A stretch of 64,000 nucleotides of DNA from Anaerococcus sp. Marseille-P3625 (GTDB lineage Bacteria > Bacillota > Clostridia > Tissierellales > Peptoniphilaceae), in assembly GCF_900232825.1 (NCBI RefSeq), contig NZ_OCTP01000010.1, positions 372,001-436,000 on the forward strand, given 5' to 3'. A model generated the notes under the pieces. The model saw only the letters and a program-made list of their open reading frames with translations. It made no database searches and was not told where the DNA came from. The translations under genes were made by a program, and so were the position numbers. Shown here one piece after another: positions 1 to 9,670 of this stretch (position 1 is its first letter; the number at the start of each line of letters is the position of its first letter).

Positions 1-870
1 AACTTAAATCCTGGAGATCTTGCACTTTTAGAAAATACAAGATTTGTAAAAGGCGAAACAAAAAATGATGAATCTTTTGCAAAAGAATTAGCTTCACTAG
101 CAGATATTTATGTTAATGATGCATTTGGCACAAGCCATAGAGCACATTCATCAAATGTAGGAGTTGCTAGTCTTTTACCATCAGCTGTTGGTTTGTTAAT
201 TGAAAAAGAAATTGACATTATGGGCAAAGCCTTAGAAGATCCTGAACATCCATTTGTAGCAATCCTTGGTGGTGCAAAAGTATCTGATAAGATTGGTGTA
301 ATCGATAATTTAATAAGTAAAGTTGATACCATTCTAATCGGTGGTGGTATGGCTTATACATTTTTAAAAGCTCAAGGCAAAGAAATAGGAAAATCACTTC
401 TTGAAGAAGACAAAATGGATTTATCTTTAGACTTAATCAAAAAAGCTAAAGCAAATAATGTTGAAATTCTTCTTCCAATTGATGCAGTAATTGCTGATGA
501 AATAAAGGCTGGAGCAGAAACTCAAATTGTTGATATCGACAATATTCCAGTAGATAAAGAAGCTTTAGACATTGGACCAAAGACAGCAGAAATGTTTGCT
601 GAAAAAATTAAAAATGCTAAAACAGTTGTTTGGAACGGACCTATGGGAGTATTTGAAATAAAAGAATTCTCAAATGGAACAAATGAAGTTGCAAAAGCTT
701 TAGCAGATTCTTCTGCTATAACAATTGTAGGTGGTGGTGATTCTGCACTAGCTATAGAAATGGCTGGATTAAAGGATAAAATAACTCACGTTTCAACAGG
801 TGGCGGTGCTAGCTTAGAATTTTTGGAAGGAAAAACTCTTCCAGGAATAGCAGCAATTGAAGATAAATAA
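1..870 (+). CDS. pgk: Phosphoglycerate kinase, 3' part (5' end outside window)
   Basis: Cytosolic glycolytic enzyme that transfers phosphate from 1,3-bisphosphoglycerate to ADP. The frame is open from base 1, giving 289 residues; the family is about 395, so roughly 105 N-terminal residues lie upstream of the window. Family motifs seen are LLENTRF and [13 protein letters not shown] near the start, NGPMGVFE and the nucleotide-loop [10 protein letters not shown] near the end. It is followed after 9 bases by tpiA and then eno, a glycolytic operon. The ATG at 193 is internal and is not the real start. Confidence 0.97.
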   Translation, partial: NLNPGDLALLENTRFVKGETKNDESFAKELASLADIYVNDAFGTSHRAHSSNVGVASLLPSAVGLLIEKEIDIMGKALEDPEHPFVAILGGAKVSDKIGVIDNLISKVDTILIGGGMAYTFLKAQGKEIGKSLLEEDKMDLSLDLIKKAKANNVEILLPIDAVIADEIKAGAETQIVDIDNIPVDKEALDIGPKTAEMFAEKIKNAKTVVWNGPMGVFEIKEFSNGTNEVAKALADSSAITIVGGGDSALAIEMAGLKDKITHVSTGGGASLEFLEGKTLPGIAAIEDK

Positions 871-879
871 GGAGATATT

Positions 880-1632
880 ATGCGTAAACCAGTAATTGTT
901 GGAAATTGGAAAATGAACAAGACTCCAAGTCAAGCTAAAGAACTATTAAATGCAATTAAAGAAAAAGAACTAGATTCAGAAGTAGAAGCAGGCGTTTGCG
1001 TACCAGCTATTGACTTAACTTTAGCATCAGAAATATTAGAGGGTACTAATATCAAATTTGGTGGACAAAATATGTATTTTGAAGAAGAAGGTGCCTTTAC
1101 AGGTGAAATTTCTCCACTAATGCTAAATGATATCAAAGCAAACTATGTAATATTAGGCCATAGCGAACGTCGTGATATTTTTGGCGAATGCGATAAACTT
1201 ATAAATAAAAAAGTTCTATCTGCTTTCGCTCATGATCTTACACCTATTCTATGCTGCGGTGAATCTTTAGAAGAAAGAGAAGCGAATAAGCAAGAAGAAA
1301 AGGTAAAATCACAAATTACAGCAGATCTTAAAGATGTAAGCGAAGATTTAGTAGAGAAGATGATCATTGCCTATGAACCAATTTGGGCTATAGGAACTGG
1401 AAAAACAGCATCTGCTGATGATGCAGAAGCAATGTGTGCTTACATTAGAAACTTAGTTGCTGATTTATATACAAAAGAAACAGCTGAAAAAGTTCGTATT
1501 CAATACGGTGGATCAGTAAAACCAGCAAACGTTAAAGAATTAATGGCAAAAGAAAATATCGATGGTGCATTAGTAGGCGGAGCAAGCTTAAAAGCAGATG
1601 ATTTTGCTGCTTTAGTAAATCATAGAAAATAA
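880..1632 (+). CDS. tpiA: Triosephosphate isomerase
   Basis: Interconverts dihydroxyacetone phosphate and glyceraldehyde 3-phosphate in the cytosol. The 250-residue length is normal. The catalytic set is complete: Lys11 in NWKMN, His94 in GHSERR, and Glu166 in YEPIWAIGTG; the phosphate-gripping IQYGGSVKP is near residue 208. An AAGGAG ribosome site sits just before the ATG and overlaps the pgk stop region, so it is translated with pgk. The gene lies between pgk and eno in the glycolytic operon. Confidence 0.97.
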   Translation: MRKPVIVGNWKMNKTPSQAKELLNAIKEKELDSEVEAGVCVPAIDLTLASEILEGTNIKFGGQNMYFEEEGAFTGEISPLMLNDIKANYVILGHSERRDIFGECDKLINKKVLSAFAHDLTPILCCGESLEEREANKQEEKVKSQITADLKDVSEDLVEKMIIAYEPIWAIGTGKTASADDAEAMCAYIRNLVADLYTKETAEKVRIQYGGSVKPANVKELMAKENIDGALVGGASLKADDFAALVNHRK

Positions 1633-1645
1633 ATAAAATTAATAA

Positions 1646-2953
<1,308 letters not shown>

Positions 2954-2962
2954 TAAAAAAAT

Positions 2963-3004
2963 AAAAATCTAAAAGCAGCTTAAATGCTGCCTTTAGATTT
3001 TTTT
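2963..3004 (+). terminator. Rho-independent terminator after eno
   Basis: Inverted repeat of about 14 paired bases (left arm 2963-2979, right arm 2986-3000, six-base loop, one unpaired base) followed by a T run. It lies 10 bases past the eno stop and should end the glycolytic transcript. Confidence 0.9.
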
Positions 3005-3053
3005 ATGAAAAATAAGCCTATTAAACGTTTATAAAATAATTAAAGGAGTTTTT

Positions 3054-3404
3054 ATGAAACTTATTTGCTATAAAAAATGTACAACCTGTAAATCAGTTGA
3101 AAAAATGCTAGAAGAAAAAGGAATTAGCTACGAATATAGAGATATTAAAGAAGAAAATCCTACTGCCAAAGAAATAAAAGATTGGCATGAAAAAACAGGT
3201 CTTGAGATAAAAAGATTTTTTAATACTTCTGGAAAAATTTATAGAGAAAATAACATTAAAGATAAATTAAAATCAATTACTTTGGACGAAGCATATCAAT
3301 TATTATCAACAGATGGAATGCTTGTAAAAAGACCGATACTTTTTACTGACGATGGGAAAATTTATATAGGACCAGATGTTAAAAAATATATAGAAAATTT
3401 ATAA
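3054..3404 (+). CDS. ArsC/Spx-family thioredoxin-fold protein
   Basis: Small (116 aa) cytosolic protein of the ArsC/YffB/Spx family. The N-terminal CxxC (Cys9-Thr-Thr-Cys12) is followed by the typical ArsC-like pattern (YEYRDIKEENPT, then RFFNTSGKIYRE) and a C-terminal KRPILF segment that carries the family's cis-proline region. The AAGGAG site 6 bases before the ATG fixes the start. It stands alone between two terminators. Family members are arsenate reductases, general thiol reductases or RNA-polymerase-binding Spx regulators; no ars genes are near, so the role is open. The two-cysteine motif would suit a redox-switched protein. Confidence 0.85.
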   Translation: MKLICYKKCTTCKSVEKMLEEKGISYEYRDIKEENPTAKEIKDWHEKTGLEIKRFFNTSGKIYRENNIKDKLKSITLDEAYQLLSTDGMLVKRPILFTDDGKIYIGPDVKKYIENL

Positions 3405-3423
3405 AGCCAAGGATTTTGCAAAT

Positions 3424-3468
3424 ATTGACTATTACAATAAATTTTACTTGTAATGGTCAATTTTTTTT
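3424..3468 (+). terminator. Rho-independent terminator after the ArsC-like gene
   Basis: A 14-bp stem (3424-3437 with 3448-3461, one G-T pair) with a 10-base loop, followed by eight T. It separates the ArsC-like gene from brnQ. Confidence 0.88.
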
Positions 3469-3519
3469 GTTTTATTTTTAATGATTTGATATAATTATCC
3501 AAATAAGAAAGGAATTATA

Positions 3520-4869
3520 ATGAAAAAGAAATTAGATTTTAAAGAAATTCTACTAATAGGATCCTTGCTTTTTGGCTTATATTTTGGGGCTGGAAATTTA
3601 ATTTTCCCACTAGAATTAGGACAAAAATCAGGCTATAACTTAACACCCGTAACGATTGGATTTTTAATATCTGGAGTAGGACTTCCTGTAATTGGAATTG
3701 TTGCAGCAGCACTTACAGATAGCGAATCTTTATTTGAAATGGTAAGGCCCGCTGGGGATAAATTTGCTTATTTTATGACGATTCTACTATATTTAACAAT
3801 TGGACCTGGTTTTGCAATTCCAAGAACTGCCACTGTCTCTTACGAAGTTTCACTAAAGGGAGTGTTAAATATTAGCGATGGAATTACACTCTTGCTTTTT
3901 TCCTTAGTATTTTTTGCTTTATCTTTATATTTCGCCTTAAATAAGGGTAAACTTGTAGATACCATAGGAAAGTATATGACGCCGATATTTTTAGTTTTAT
4001 TAGCAATTTTAGTAATATTATCTTTGATAAATCCTATGGGACCACTAAAAAGCATAGAGCCAACTAAAACTTATGCAAATAGTCCTTTTATAAAAGGAAT
4101 TGTTGATGGATACAATACACTGGATGCACCAGCATCTTTGGCTTTTGCAGTAATCATTATTGGAGCAGTTAAAGAATTAGGAATTAAAGAACCTTCAAGA
4201 GTTGCATCAGAAACATTTAAATCTGGTTTAGTTTGCCTGGTTGGAATGAGCTTGGTTTATGCTATGCTTGCAATTTTGGGATCTGAATCTACAGCAATTT
4301 TTCCAATACAAGAAAATGGTGCCTTGGTTTTAGCAAAAATATCTCATTATTATTTAGGAAAATATGGACATATTCTTCTTAGTTTAATTGTGACTTTAGC
4401 TTGTTTAAAAACTTGCATAGGATTGATATCTGCTTGTTCTGAAATGTTTAATAAATTATTAAAATTTGACATTTCTTATGAGAAGTATTGCTTTATTTTT
4501 GCTGGAGTTTCGTTTTTAATAGCAAACTTAGGCTTAAATAAAATAATTTCCTTATCAATACCAGTATTAATGTTTTTGTATCCACTATGTATTGTGTTGA
4601 TTATTCTTTCACTTTTATCAAAGAAATTGGGTAAAAACCAAATTATTTACAAGTGGACGCTAGGTTTTACATGTATAGCAGCATTTTTTGATTTTTTAAA
4701 AAATTCACCAGAAATAATTTCTAAGAGTAATATTGTAGAAAACTTTTTGGCTTTACCAAAGGGAATTTTACCAGGCTTTGATTTGGGATTTTCATGGATT
4801 AGTTTGGGATTAATAGGATTTATAATAGGCTTTATTATTGATAAATCAAAAAATAAAAGTAAAATTTGA
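3520..4869 (+). CDS. brnQ: Branched-chain amino acid:cation symporter (BrnQ/LIVCS)
   Basis: Integral membrane carrier that imports leucine, isoleucine and valine with Na+ or H+. It has 449 residues, about 12 hydrophobic segments, and the family's first-helix signature GLYFGAGNLIFP near residues 19-30, followed by a conserved SGVGLPVIG stretch. An AGAAAGGA site precedes the ATG. It is a single-gene unit flanked by terminators. The leader (about 50 bases after the previous terminator) is too short for a T-box, so I see no tRNA-sensing control. It fits an amino-acid fermenting organism. Confidence 0.93.
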   Translation: MKKKLDFKEILLIGSLLFGLYFGAGNLIFPLELGQKSGYNLTPVTIGFLISGVGLPVIGIVAAALTDSESLFEMVRPAGDKFAYFMTILLYLTIGPGFAIPRTATVSYEVSLKGVLNISDGITLLLFSLVFFALSLYFALNKGKLVDTIGKYMTPIFLVLLAILVILSLINPMGPLKSIEPTKTYANSPFIKGIVDGYNTLDAPASLAFAVIIIGAVKELGIKEPSRVASETFKSGLVCLVGMSLVYAMLAILGSESTAIFPIQENGALVLAKISHYYLGKYGHILLSLIVTLACLKTCIGLISACSEMFNKLLKFDISYEKYCFIFAGVSFLIANLGLNKIISLSIPVLMFLYPLCIVLIILSLLSKKLGKNQIIYKWTLGFTCIAAFFDFLKNSPEIISKSNIVENFLALPKGILPGFDLGFSWISLGLIGFIIGFIIDKSKNKSKI

Positions 4870-4876
4870 TATAGTG

Positions 4877-4902
4877 CTGGCAGCTAGACTGCCAGTTTTT
4901 TT
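4877..4902 (+). terminator. Rho-independent terminator after brnQ
   Basis: A perfect 7-bp GC-rich stem (ctggcag/ctgccag, 5-base loop) followed by seven T. It ends only six bases before the trmB ribosome site. Confidence 0.9.
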
Positions 4903-4914
4903 AAGAGGAGAATT

Positions 4915-5538
4915 ATGAGATTAAGATTTAAGGCAAATGCCATTCCAGAAATGAAAGAAAATCCAAAAATATTCTTCTATCCTAGAGATAAAAGAGGAAA
5001 GTGGAGTGAAGTTTTTGGCAATACCAATCCAATTTATCTAGAAGTGGGAGCTGGCAAAGGGGATTTCGTAATTGAAATGGCAAAAAAACATCCTGAAATA
5101 AATTTTATAGCTCTTGAGATGAATACAAATGCTTTTGTTATCGCTAGTAGGAAAATAAAAGAAGAGGAATTGGCAAATGTAATTGGATTAATAGATCACG
5201 CAGAAGATTTAAGAGATATTTTTGGTAAAAAAGAAATAGATAGGATTTTCATCAACTTTTCTACACCTTGGCCAAAAACCAAGCACCACAAAAGACGTCT
5301 AAGTCATCCAAGATTTTTAAATATTTATAAGGACATTATAAAAGATAGTGGAATTATTGAACAAAAAACTGATGATAAAGACTTTTTCTTAGATTCCTTA
5401 GAATATTACAAAGAATTCCCATTACAAATCTTAGAAATTGACTATAAATTAGATATGGAAAAATCAATAGTAACTGAATATGAGAAAAAATGGCGTGACA
5501 GGGGAAAAGATATTTATTATTGCAAAGTTAAATTATGA
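4915..5538 (+). CDS. trmB: tRNA (guanine-N7)-methyltransferase
   Basis: SAM-dependent enzyme that makes m7G46 in the tRNA variable loop. It has 207 residues, normal for TrmB. The SAM loop LEVGAGKGDF is near residue 42, FIALEMN follows as motif II, and the diagnostic NFSTPWPKTKHHKRRL is around residues 115-130. AAGAGGAG precedes the ATG. The gene sits immediately downstream of the brnQ terminator, so it either has a promoter inside that region or relies on read-through. Confidence 0.96.
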   Translation: MRLRFKANAIPEMKENPKIFFYPRDKRGKWSEVFGNTNPIYLEVGAGKGDFVIEMAKKHPEINFIALEMNTNAFVIASRKIKEEELANVIGLIDHAEDLRDIFGKKEIDRIFINFSTPWPKTKHHKRRLSHPRFLNIYKDIIKDSGIIEQKTDDKDFFLDSLEYYKEFPLQILEIDYKLDMEKSIVTEYEKKWRDRGKDIYYCKVKL

Positions 5539-5642
5539 AATTAAATAATCTTTATAATTTATATTAAAATTTCTTAAGTATTGACTTTATTTTATTAAGA
5601 AAACCCGTATAGTAACATTAAAATATATATAAAGGAATTAAT

Positions 5643-6260
5643 ATGACTAATAAAAAAAATAAAACAAATAAAAAAGTTTTTGGATTTTTGATTGCAATTA
5701 TTTTGATATTAGCTCTGGGAGCTTATATAATTTCTAATTTAAAATCCAAAGAAAAAATAAGCATATCTTCAGAAACTGTTGAATCTTCTTTAAAAGAAGC
5801 AAAAGAGCTAACAACTCTAAAATACAATTATAAAAATGTGGCATCTTACGAAAATAGTCAAGAATTTCACGGAATCACCCTTCCATTTACTACAAAAAAA
5901 TTCTTGTATACCTACCAAGGAGAGATTAATGCAGGTGTTGATCTTGACAAGGCAAAAGTTGATGTAAACGAAGCTTCAAAAATTATAAGTGTAACTTTAC
6001 CACAAGCAAGCATTTTAAGCCATGACATTGATGAAAATTCTGTTATGGTTTATGATGAGAAAAATTCTATCTTTAATCCATTGAAATTAGAAGATTACTC
6101 AGATTTTAGAAAAGAAGAAGAAGCAAAGGTCGAAAATGAAGCTATTGATAAAGGGCTTTTGGAAGAAGCCAAAGAAAAATCAGAAAAAGCAGTAAAAGAA
6201 ATTTTAGAAATAAATCCTATAATTTCAAAAGAATATACTATCAATATAAAGTTTGAATAA
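5643..6260 (+). CDS. DUF4230 family membrane-anchored protein
   Basis: 205-residue protein with one N-terminal membrane helix (about residues 12-32, preceded by a lysine-rich start) and an extracytoplasmic domain. The pattern of a YQGEINAGVDLDKAKV strand, then a VTLPQASILSHDID strand, then a long charged helix (about residues 150-185) matches what I know of DUF4230 proteins. The function of that family is unknown. An AAAGGAA site precedes the ATG, with an A/T-rich promoter-like TATAGT about 35 bases upstream. It is a monocistronic gene ended by a bidirectional terminator. Confidence 0.75.
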   Translation: MTNKKNKTNKKVFGFLIAIILILALGAYIISNLKSKEKISISSETVESSLKEAKELTTLKYNYKNVASYENSQEFHGITLPFTTKKFLYTYQGEINAGVDLDKAKVDVNEASKIISVTLPQASILSHDIDENSVMVYDEKNSIFNPLKLEDYSDFRKEEEAKVENEAIDKGLLEEAKEKSEKAVKEILEINPIISKEYTINIKFE

Positions 6261-6263
6261 AAT

Positions 6264-6300
6264 ATAAAACCTCTTTACTAATAAAGTAAGGAGGTTTTAT
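6264..6300. terminator. Bidirectional terminator between convergent genes
   Basis: A 16-bp inverted repeat (6264-6279 with 6285-6300, one G-T pair, 5-base loop) with A-rich and T-rich flanks. It sits between the stops of the DUF4230 gene and the minus-strand acyltransferase-like gene and should serve both. Confidence 0.88.
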
Positions 6301-7004
6301 TTTATTAAAGAAAATATGAATGTGACTAAAGGGTAGAGAATTATTTGATGACTTAGATAGATTGGCATAGCTAATCTGCCAATTTTTGCTAAAATATTAT
6401 CTTTTCCTTTATTTAAAAGCAAGTTTTCCTTATTTAAGTATTTTCCAAGACAAAATCCTGTTAAATAAATAAAAATCCGAGGTAATATTGGGAAATAATC
6501 ACTTGAATTGAAATTATTGGATGGGAAACCTAAAAAAAATAGATTTTTATCGTAAATGCTTCTAAAAAATTCAATATTATAGAGACTTCCCCTAGGAATA
6601 TTGTAAGTTATTACAAATAAAATAAAAAACAAATAGAAAAAATTATTTTTAATATATTTTTGAAATACACCAGTAATTACCATAGAAATTCCTAGACCAT
6701 TTAATACTCCCCACAAAATAAATTGCTCAGGAGCTAGGAGGTAGGTTGCAATAGTTATTGCAAAGCCAATTAAGCTTGTAAAAATTCCCCTTTTTATATT
6801 TTTTTCTGGACTTAAAAAATTAGAAGTTATGCCAGAAATGATAAAAAAAGAACCAGCTATTGAAAATTGCCATATTCTATTTAATAATGTCCCATCATAC
6901 CAGGATACTTGATGGTAAAAGTTTATATTGTAAATTAGATGAAAAAGCACCATAGATATTATAGTAAATCCACGGAACTTATCGATATTATAATTTCTTT
7001 TCAT
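6297..7004 (-). CDS. Heparan-alpha-glucosaminide acetyltransferase-like membrane protein (DUF1624)
   Basis: 235-residue polytopic membrane protein with about seven hydrophobic segments. The opening, NIDKFRGFTIISMVLFH, followed by a FIISG segment, is the hallmark of the DUF1624/HGSNAT-like acyltransferase group, which use a membrane histidine to pass acyl groups to sugars. The bacterial substrate is unknown. It is transcribed alone, opposite to the DUF4230 gene, and its stop lies inside the shared terminator. Confidence 0.72.
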   Translation of the reverse strand: MKRNYNIDKFRGFTIISMVLFHLIYNINFYHQVSWYDGTLLNRIWQFSIAGSFFIISGITSNFLSPEKNIKRGIFTSLIGFAITIATYLLAPEQFILWGVLNGLGISMVITGVFQKYIKNNFFYLFFILFVITYNIPRGSLYNIEFFRSIYDKNLFFLGFPSNNFNSSDYFPILPRIFIYLTGFCLGKYLNKENLLLNKGKDNILAKIGRLAMPIYLSHQIILYPLVTFIFSLIK

Positions 7005-7062
7005 GGTTTAATTATAACACTTTTAATAAAATATTAAATTAAATCCAATGAATAAAAATCAA

Positions 7063-7116
7063 TAAAAAATACTGTTTAAAATAATGGTTTAGAAAAATAT
7101 CATTATTTCAAACAGT
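7063..7116 (-). terminator. Rho-independent terminator for the PfpI gene
   Basis: A 16-bp stem with one mismatch (7071-7086 with 7101-7116) followed, on the minus strand, by a T run (7063-7069). It lies directly after the stop of the DJ-1/PfpI gene. Confidence 0.82.
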
Positions 7117-7124
7117 TATTAGAA

Positions 7125-7634
7125 TTATTTAGAAAGTTCTTCAATAATTTTTTTAATCTGTGCTGGTAGGTCTTTTGGAGTTCTTGCAGTGATTATTTTA
7201 TTATCAACTACTGTTTCCTCATCAACCCAAATTGCTCCTGCATTTTTTAGATCGGTTGAAATTTGTTTTACAGATGTTGCTTTAACACCATCAAGAATTC
7301 CTGCTTCCACCAATAGCCAAGGACCATGGCAAATTGCAGCAACTATTTTACCATCATCGTGCATTTTTTTTACAAAATCAATTGTAGCTTGGCATTTTCT
7401 CATTGCATCTGGAGAATAACCACCTGGAACATAAACTGCTTCATAATCGCTAGCTTTTACTTCTGAGCTTGCAATATCAGATTTTACTTTTAGTCCACCA
7501 GATTTTCCTATATATTCCTTATCTTTTTCGCTTCCTACTAAATCAACTTCAAAATCTTCTCTAAATCTATGGTAAGGATAAAGTAATTCGCTTTCTTCAA
7601 AATTATTTTCAATTAAAACTGCTATTTTTTTCAT
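7125..7634 (-). CDS. DJ-1/PfpI family protein (class I glutamine amidotransferase-like)
   Basis: Cytosolic 169-residue protein of the DJ-1/PfpI superfamily, whose members act as proteases, glyoxalases or protein/nucleotide deglycases. The nucleophile elbow AICHGPW (Cys about residue 102, followed by His) and the upstream glutamate in the NNFEESE region give the family's Cys-His-Glu set. PGGYSPD and the C-terminal ITARTPKDLP are also typical of PfpI. An AAAGGAAA site precedes the ATG. It is a single-gene unit with its own terminator. A stress or carbonyl detoxification role is likely but unproven. Confidence 0.88.
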   Translation of the reverse strand: MKKIAVLIENNFEESELLYPYHRFREDFEVDLVGSEKDKEYIGKSGGLKVKSDIASSEVKASDYEAVYVPGGYSPDAMRKCQATIDFVKKMHDDGKIVAAICHGPWLLVEAGILDGVKATSVKQISTDLKNAGAIWVDEETVVDNKIITARTPKDLPAQIKKIIEELSK

Positions 7635-7676
7635 TAAATTTCCTTTCTTTTTTATCTGTCTATTAATTCTTACCCA

Positions 7677-9476
7677 TTATTGATTTCTTATATCTAAATA
7701 GAAAGGTGAAGCTTCTACTTTCTTACCAATTCTCTTTTTTAAGCTTAGTAAATAGAGATTTTCTTTAGCTCTAGTCATTGCCACATAAAAAACTCTTCTT
7801 TCTTCTTCAAGATTATTTTCATCATCTCTAAGCATTGGGAACTCATTTTTCACTAAATCTATAATAAAGACATTGTCATACTCTAAGCCTTTAGATCTAT
7901 GAATTGTCGATAAAATTAAATTAGATGAAGTTAACTTTTGATTCATTTTTTCATATTTTCTTATTTTTTCGTGAAATTCGTCTAAACTTTTGAGATCTTT
8001 TGTAAAATTAATAAGACTTTCAATATACAAATCTTTGTTATAAATCAATTCATAATATTTTTTTGAGAATGTATCTATATAAGTTCCATATCCCAAATAA
8101 GTGTAAATATAGGATATTTTTTTATCTAAGTGAAGTTTTCGCAAATGAATTAATTTTCGTTTTACATTAGCTAGATGATAAGATTTTTCATCATCGACTA
8201 TTTCTTCAAGATAAGAAAAAACATCTAGATTTTTTGGCTTGTAAACTAGTTTTTTTATTTCTTCTTTGTTAAGATAAGTATTTATCTTATAATAAATTTC
8301 AGAAAATAGGTCAACATTATAAAAATCATTAGAAAATTCAATAATATTTTCCAAATCTCTAATGATTTTGGAATTAAAATAATCATATGATGGAAAATTT
8401 ATTGTAAAATCCCTATCATCTTCAATTAAAAAGCTTATTAAATTTAAGCAAGAAATATTATTTCTATATAAAATAGCATTAGATACTTTAGGATCCATAT
8501 GATCAATTATATATTTGTAGGCTTCTTTGCTATCACTGAGATTTGCCAAATGGACTTTATTTCCCAAATCTTTTTTTGTAAAAATATTTTTTTCATATCT
8601 ATTAGTATTTTGTTTTATAAACTTATGGCAAACTTCTACAATATTTCCACTAGATCTATGATTTTCATCCATACTAATAAATTTTGCATTGGGATAATTT
8701 TCTCTAAAATTTAGCAAATAAGATGGTTCTGCAGCTCTAAAGCCGTAAATTGATTGATCATCATCAGCAACTATCATTAGATTATTATTAGGAGCTACAA
8801 TTTTTTCAATAATTTTAAATTGGAGAATTGAGGTATCCTGACCCTCATCTAATTGAATATATTTATACTTATTTCTGATTGATTTTAATAAGTTTGGATA
8901 AGTATTTATTAATTCTAGGGCTAAAGTTTGCATATCATCATAATCTATGTAAAAATTATCTTTTTTAAATTTTTCATAAGATTGATAAATTAAATTTATA
9001 TTTTTTATTTGAGAATTTTTAAGATAGCTAAGGCCAGAAAGAGAATTTCTCATATAACCAACTACAGAAAAAAAGTTTTTCATATCTTCATCTGACATGA
9101 TTCTTTTATTTGTCTTATAATAAATTTCTTTAATTAAATTATATTTGTTGTAAGAATCATCGGCTTCTAAAATTTTTAGCTCCAAGTTGTGTTTTTTGTA
9201 GAAATTTCTTATTACAAGATAGCAAAAAGCATGGATTGTCATAAAATTAGTATTTAACTTATCCCTTTGACTTTCTTTTAGATATCTATTTTTCATATCA
9301 ACAGCTTGGCTTCTACTGAAAGTTAGATTTAGGATTTTATTTGGATCAATATCATTTGATAAATTTTTAATTCTTTCTAAAAGCATTGTAGTTTTTCCTG
9401 AACCAGGGACAGCAAGTACCAAACAAGGTCCATCTTTGTGATTAGCAGCAAGCTTTTGTTTTTCCGTTAGTTTCAT
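7677..9476 (-). CDS. UvrD/Rep-type superfamily 1A DNA helicase (short)
   Basis: ATP-dependent 3'-5' helicase family. Walker A VPGSGKTT is at residues 24-31, QLDEGQD (motif II) near 210, VADDDQSIYGFRAA (motif III) near 237-250, STIHRSKGLEYD (motif V) near 528-539, and RVFYVAMTRAK (motif VI) near 569. At 599 residues it is shorter than PcrA (731 aa, at 53.9 kb) and lacks the C-terminal extension, so it is a paralogue rather than the housekeeping helicase. Motif II reads DEGQD instead of DEYQD. No convincing ribosome site precedes the ATG. Its job may be repair, but this is not shown. Confidence 0.88.
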   Translation of the reverse strand: MKLTEKQKLAANHKDGPCLVLAVPGSGKTTMLLERIKNLSNDIDPNKILNLTFSRSQAVDMKNRYLKESQRDKLNTNFMTIHAFCYLVIRNFYKKHNLELKILEADDSYNKYNLIKEIYYKTNKRIMSDEDMKNFFSVVGYMRNSLSGLSYLKNSQIKNINLIYQSYEKFKKDNFYIDYDDMQTLALELINTYPNLLKSIRNKYKYIQLDEGQDTSILQFKIIEKIVAPNNNLMIVADDDQSIYGFRAAEPSYLLNFRENYPNAKFISMDENHRSSGNIVEVCHKFIKQNTNRYEKNIFTKKDLGNKVHLANLSDSKEAYKYIIDHMDPKVSNAILYRNNISCLNLISFLIEDDRDFTINFPSYDYFNSKIIRDLENIIEFSNDFYNVDLFSEIYYKINTYLNKEEIKKLVYKPKNLDVFSYLEEIVDDEKSYHLANVKRKLIHLRKLHLDKKISYIYTYLGYGTYIDTFSKKYYELIYNKDLYIESLINFTKDLKSLDEFHEKIRKYEKMNQKLTSSNLILSTIHRSKGLEYDNVFIIDLVKNEFPMLRDDENNLEEERRVFYVAMTRAKENLYLLSLKKRIGKKVEASPFYLDIRNQ

Positions 9477-9569
9477 ATAATAATAATACCATAATAAAGA
9501 ATGAAAATATATTACTTTTATATTAATAAAAAAATAACGTTTTTATTTTATTTAATTATAATATATGTT

Positions 9570-9596
9570 TACTTTTTGGCAATTCTTGGCAAAGTA
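9570..9596. promoter_or_regulatory. Direct-repeat candidate operator upstream of the hydrogenase operon
   Basis: Two TTGGCA copies start at 9576 and 9586, exactly 10 bp (one helical turn) apart, and are enclosed by an inverted tacttt/aaagta pair. They lie about 80 bases before the TTG start at 9671; a TATAAT is at 9646-9651. The arrangement suggests a protein-binding site, but no cognate regulator can be named. Confidence 0.4.
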
Positions 9597-9670
9597 ATTT
9601 TTCGATGTATGATTATTAGGAAAATATTTTCTTTTATCTATATTATATAATCGTAAATAGGGGGATTAAT

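Noticed and set aside
3405-3519. T-box or other amino-acid riboswitch ahead of brnQ
   Set aside because: Only about 50 bases remain after the preceding terminator, too few for a T-box, and no conserved T-box sequence is present.
9574-9592. Possible sigma-54 (-24/-12) promoter before the hydrogenase operon
   Set aside because: The distance from GG to GC is one base short of the strict 10-base spacing, and no sigma-54 activator gene is in the window.
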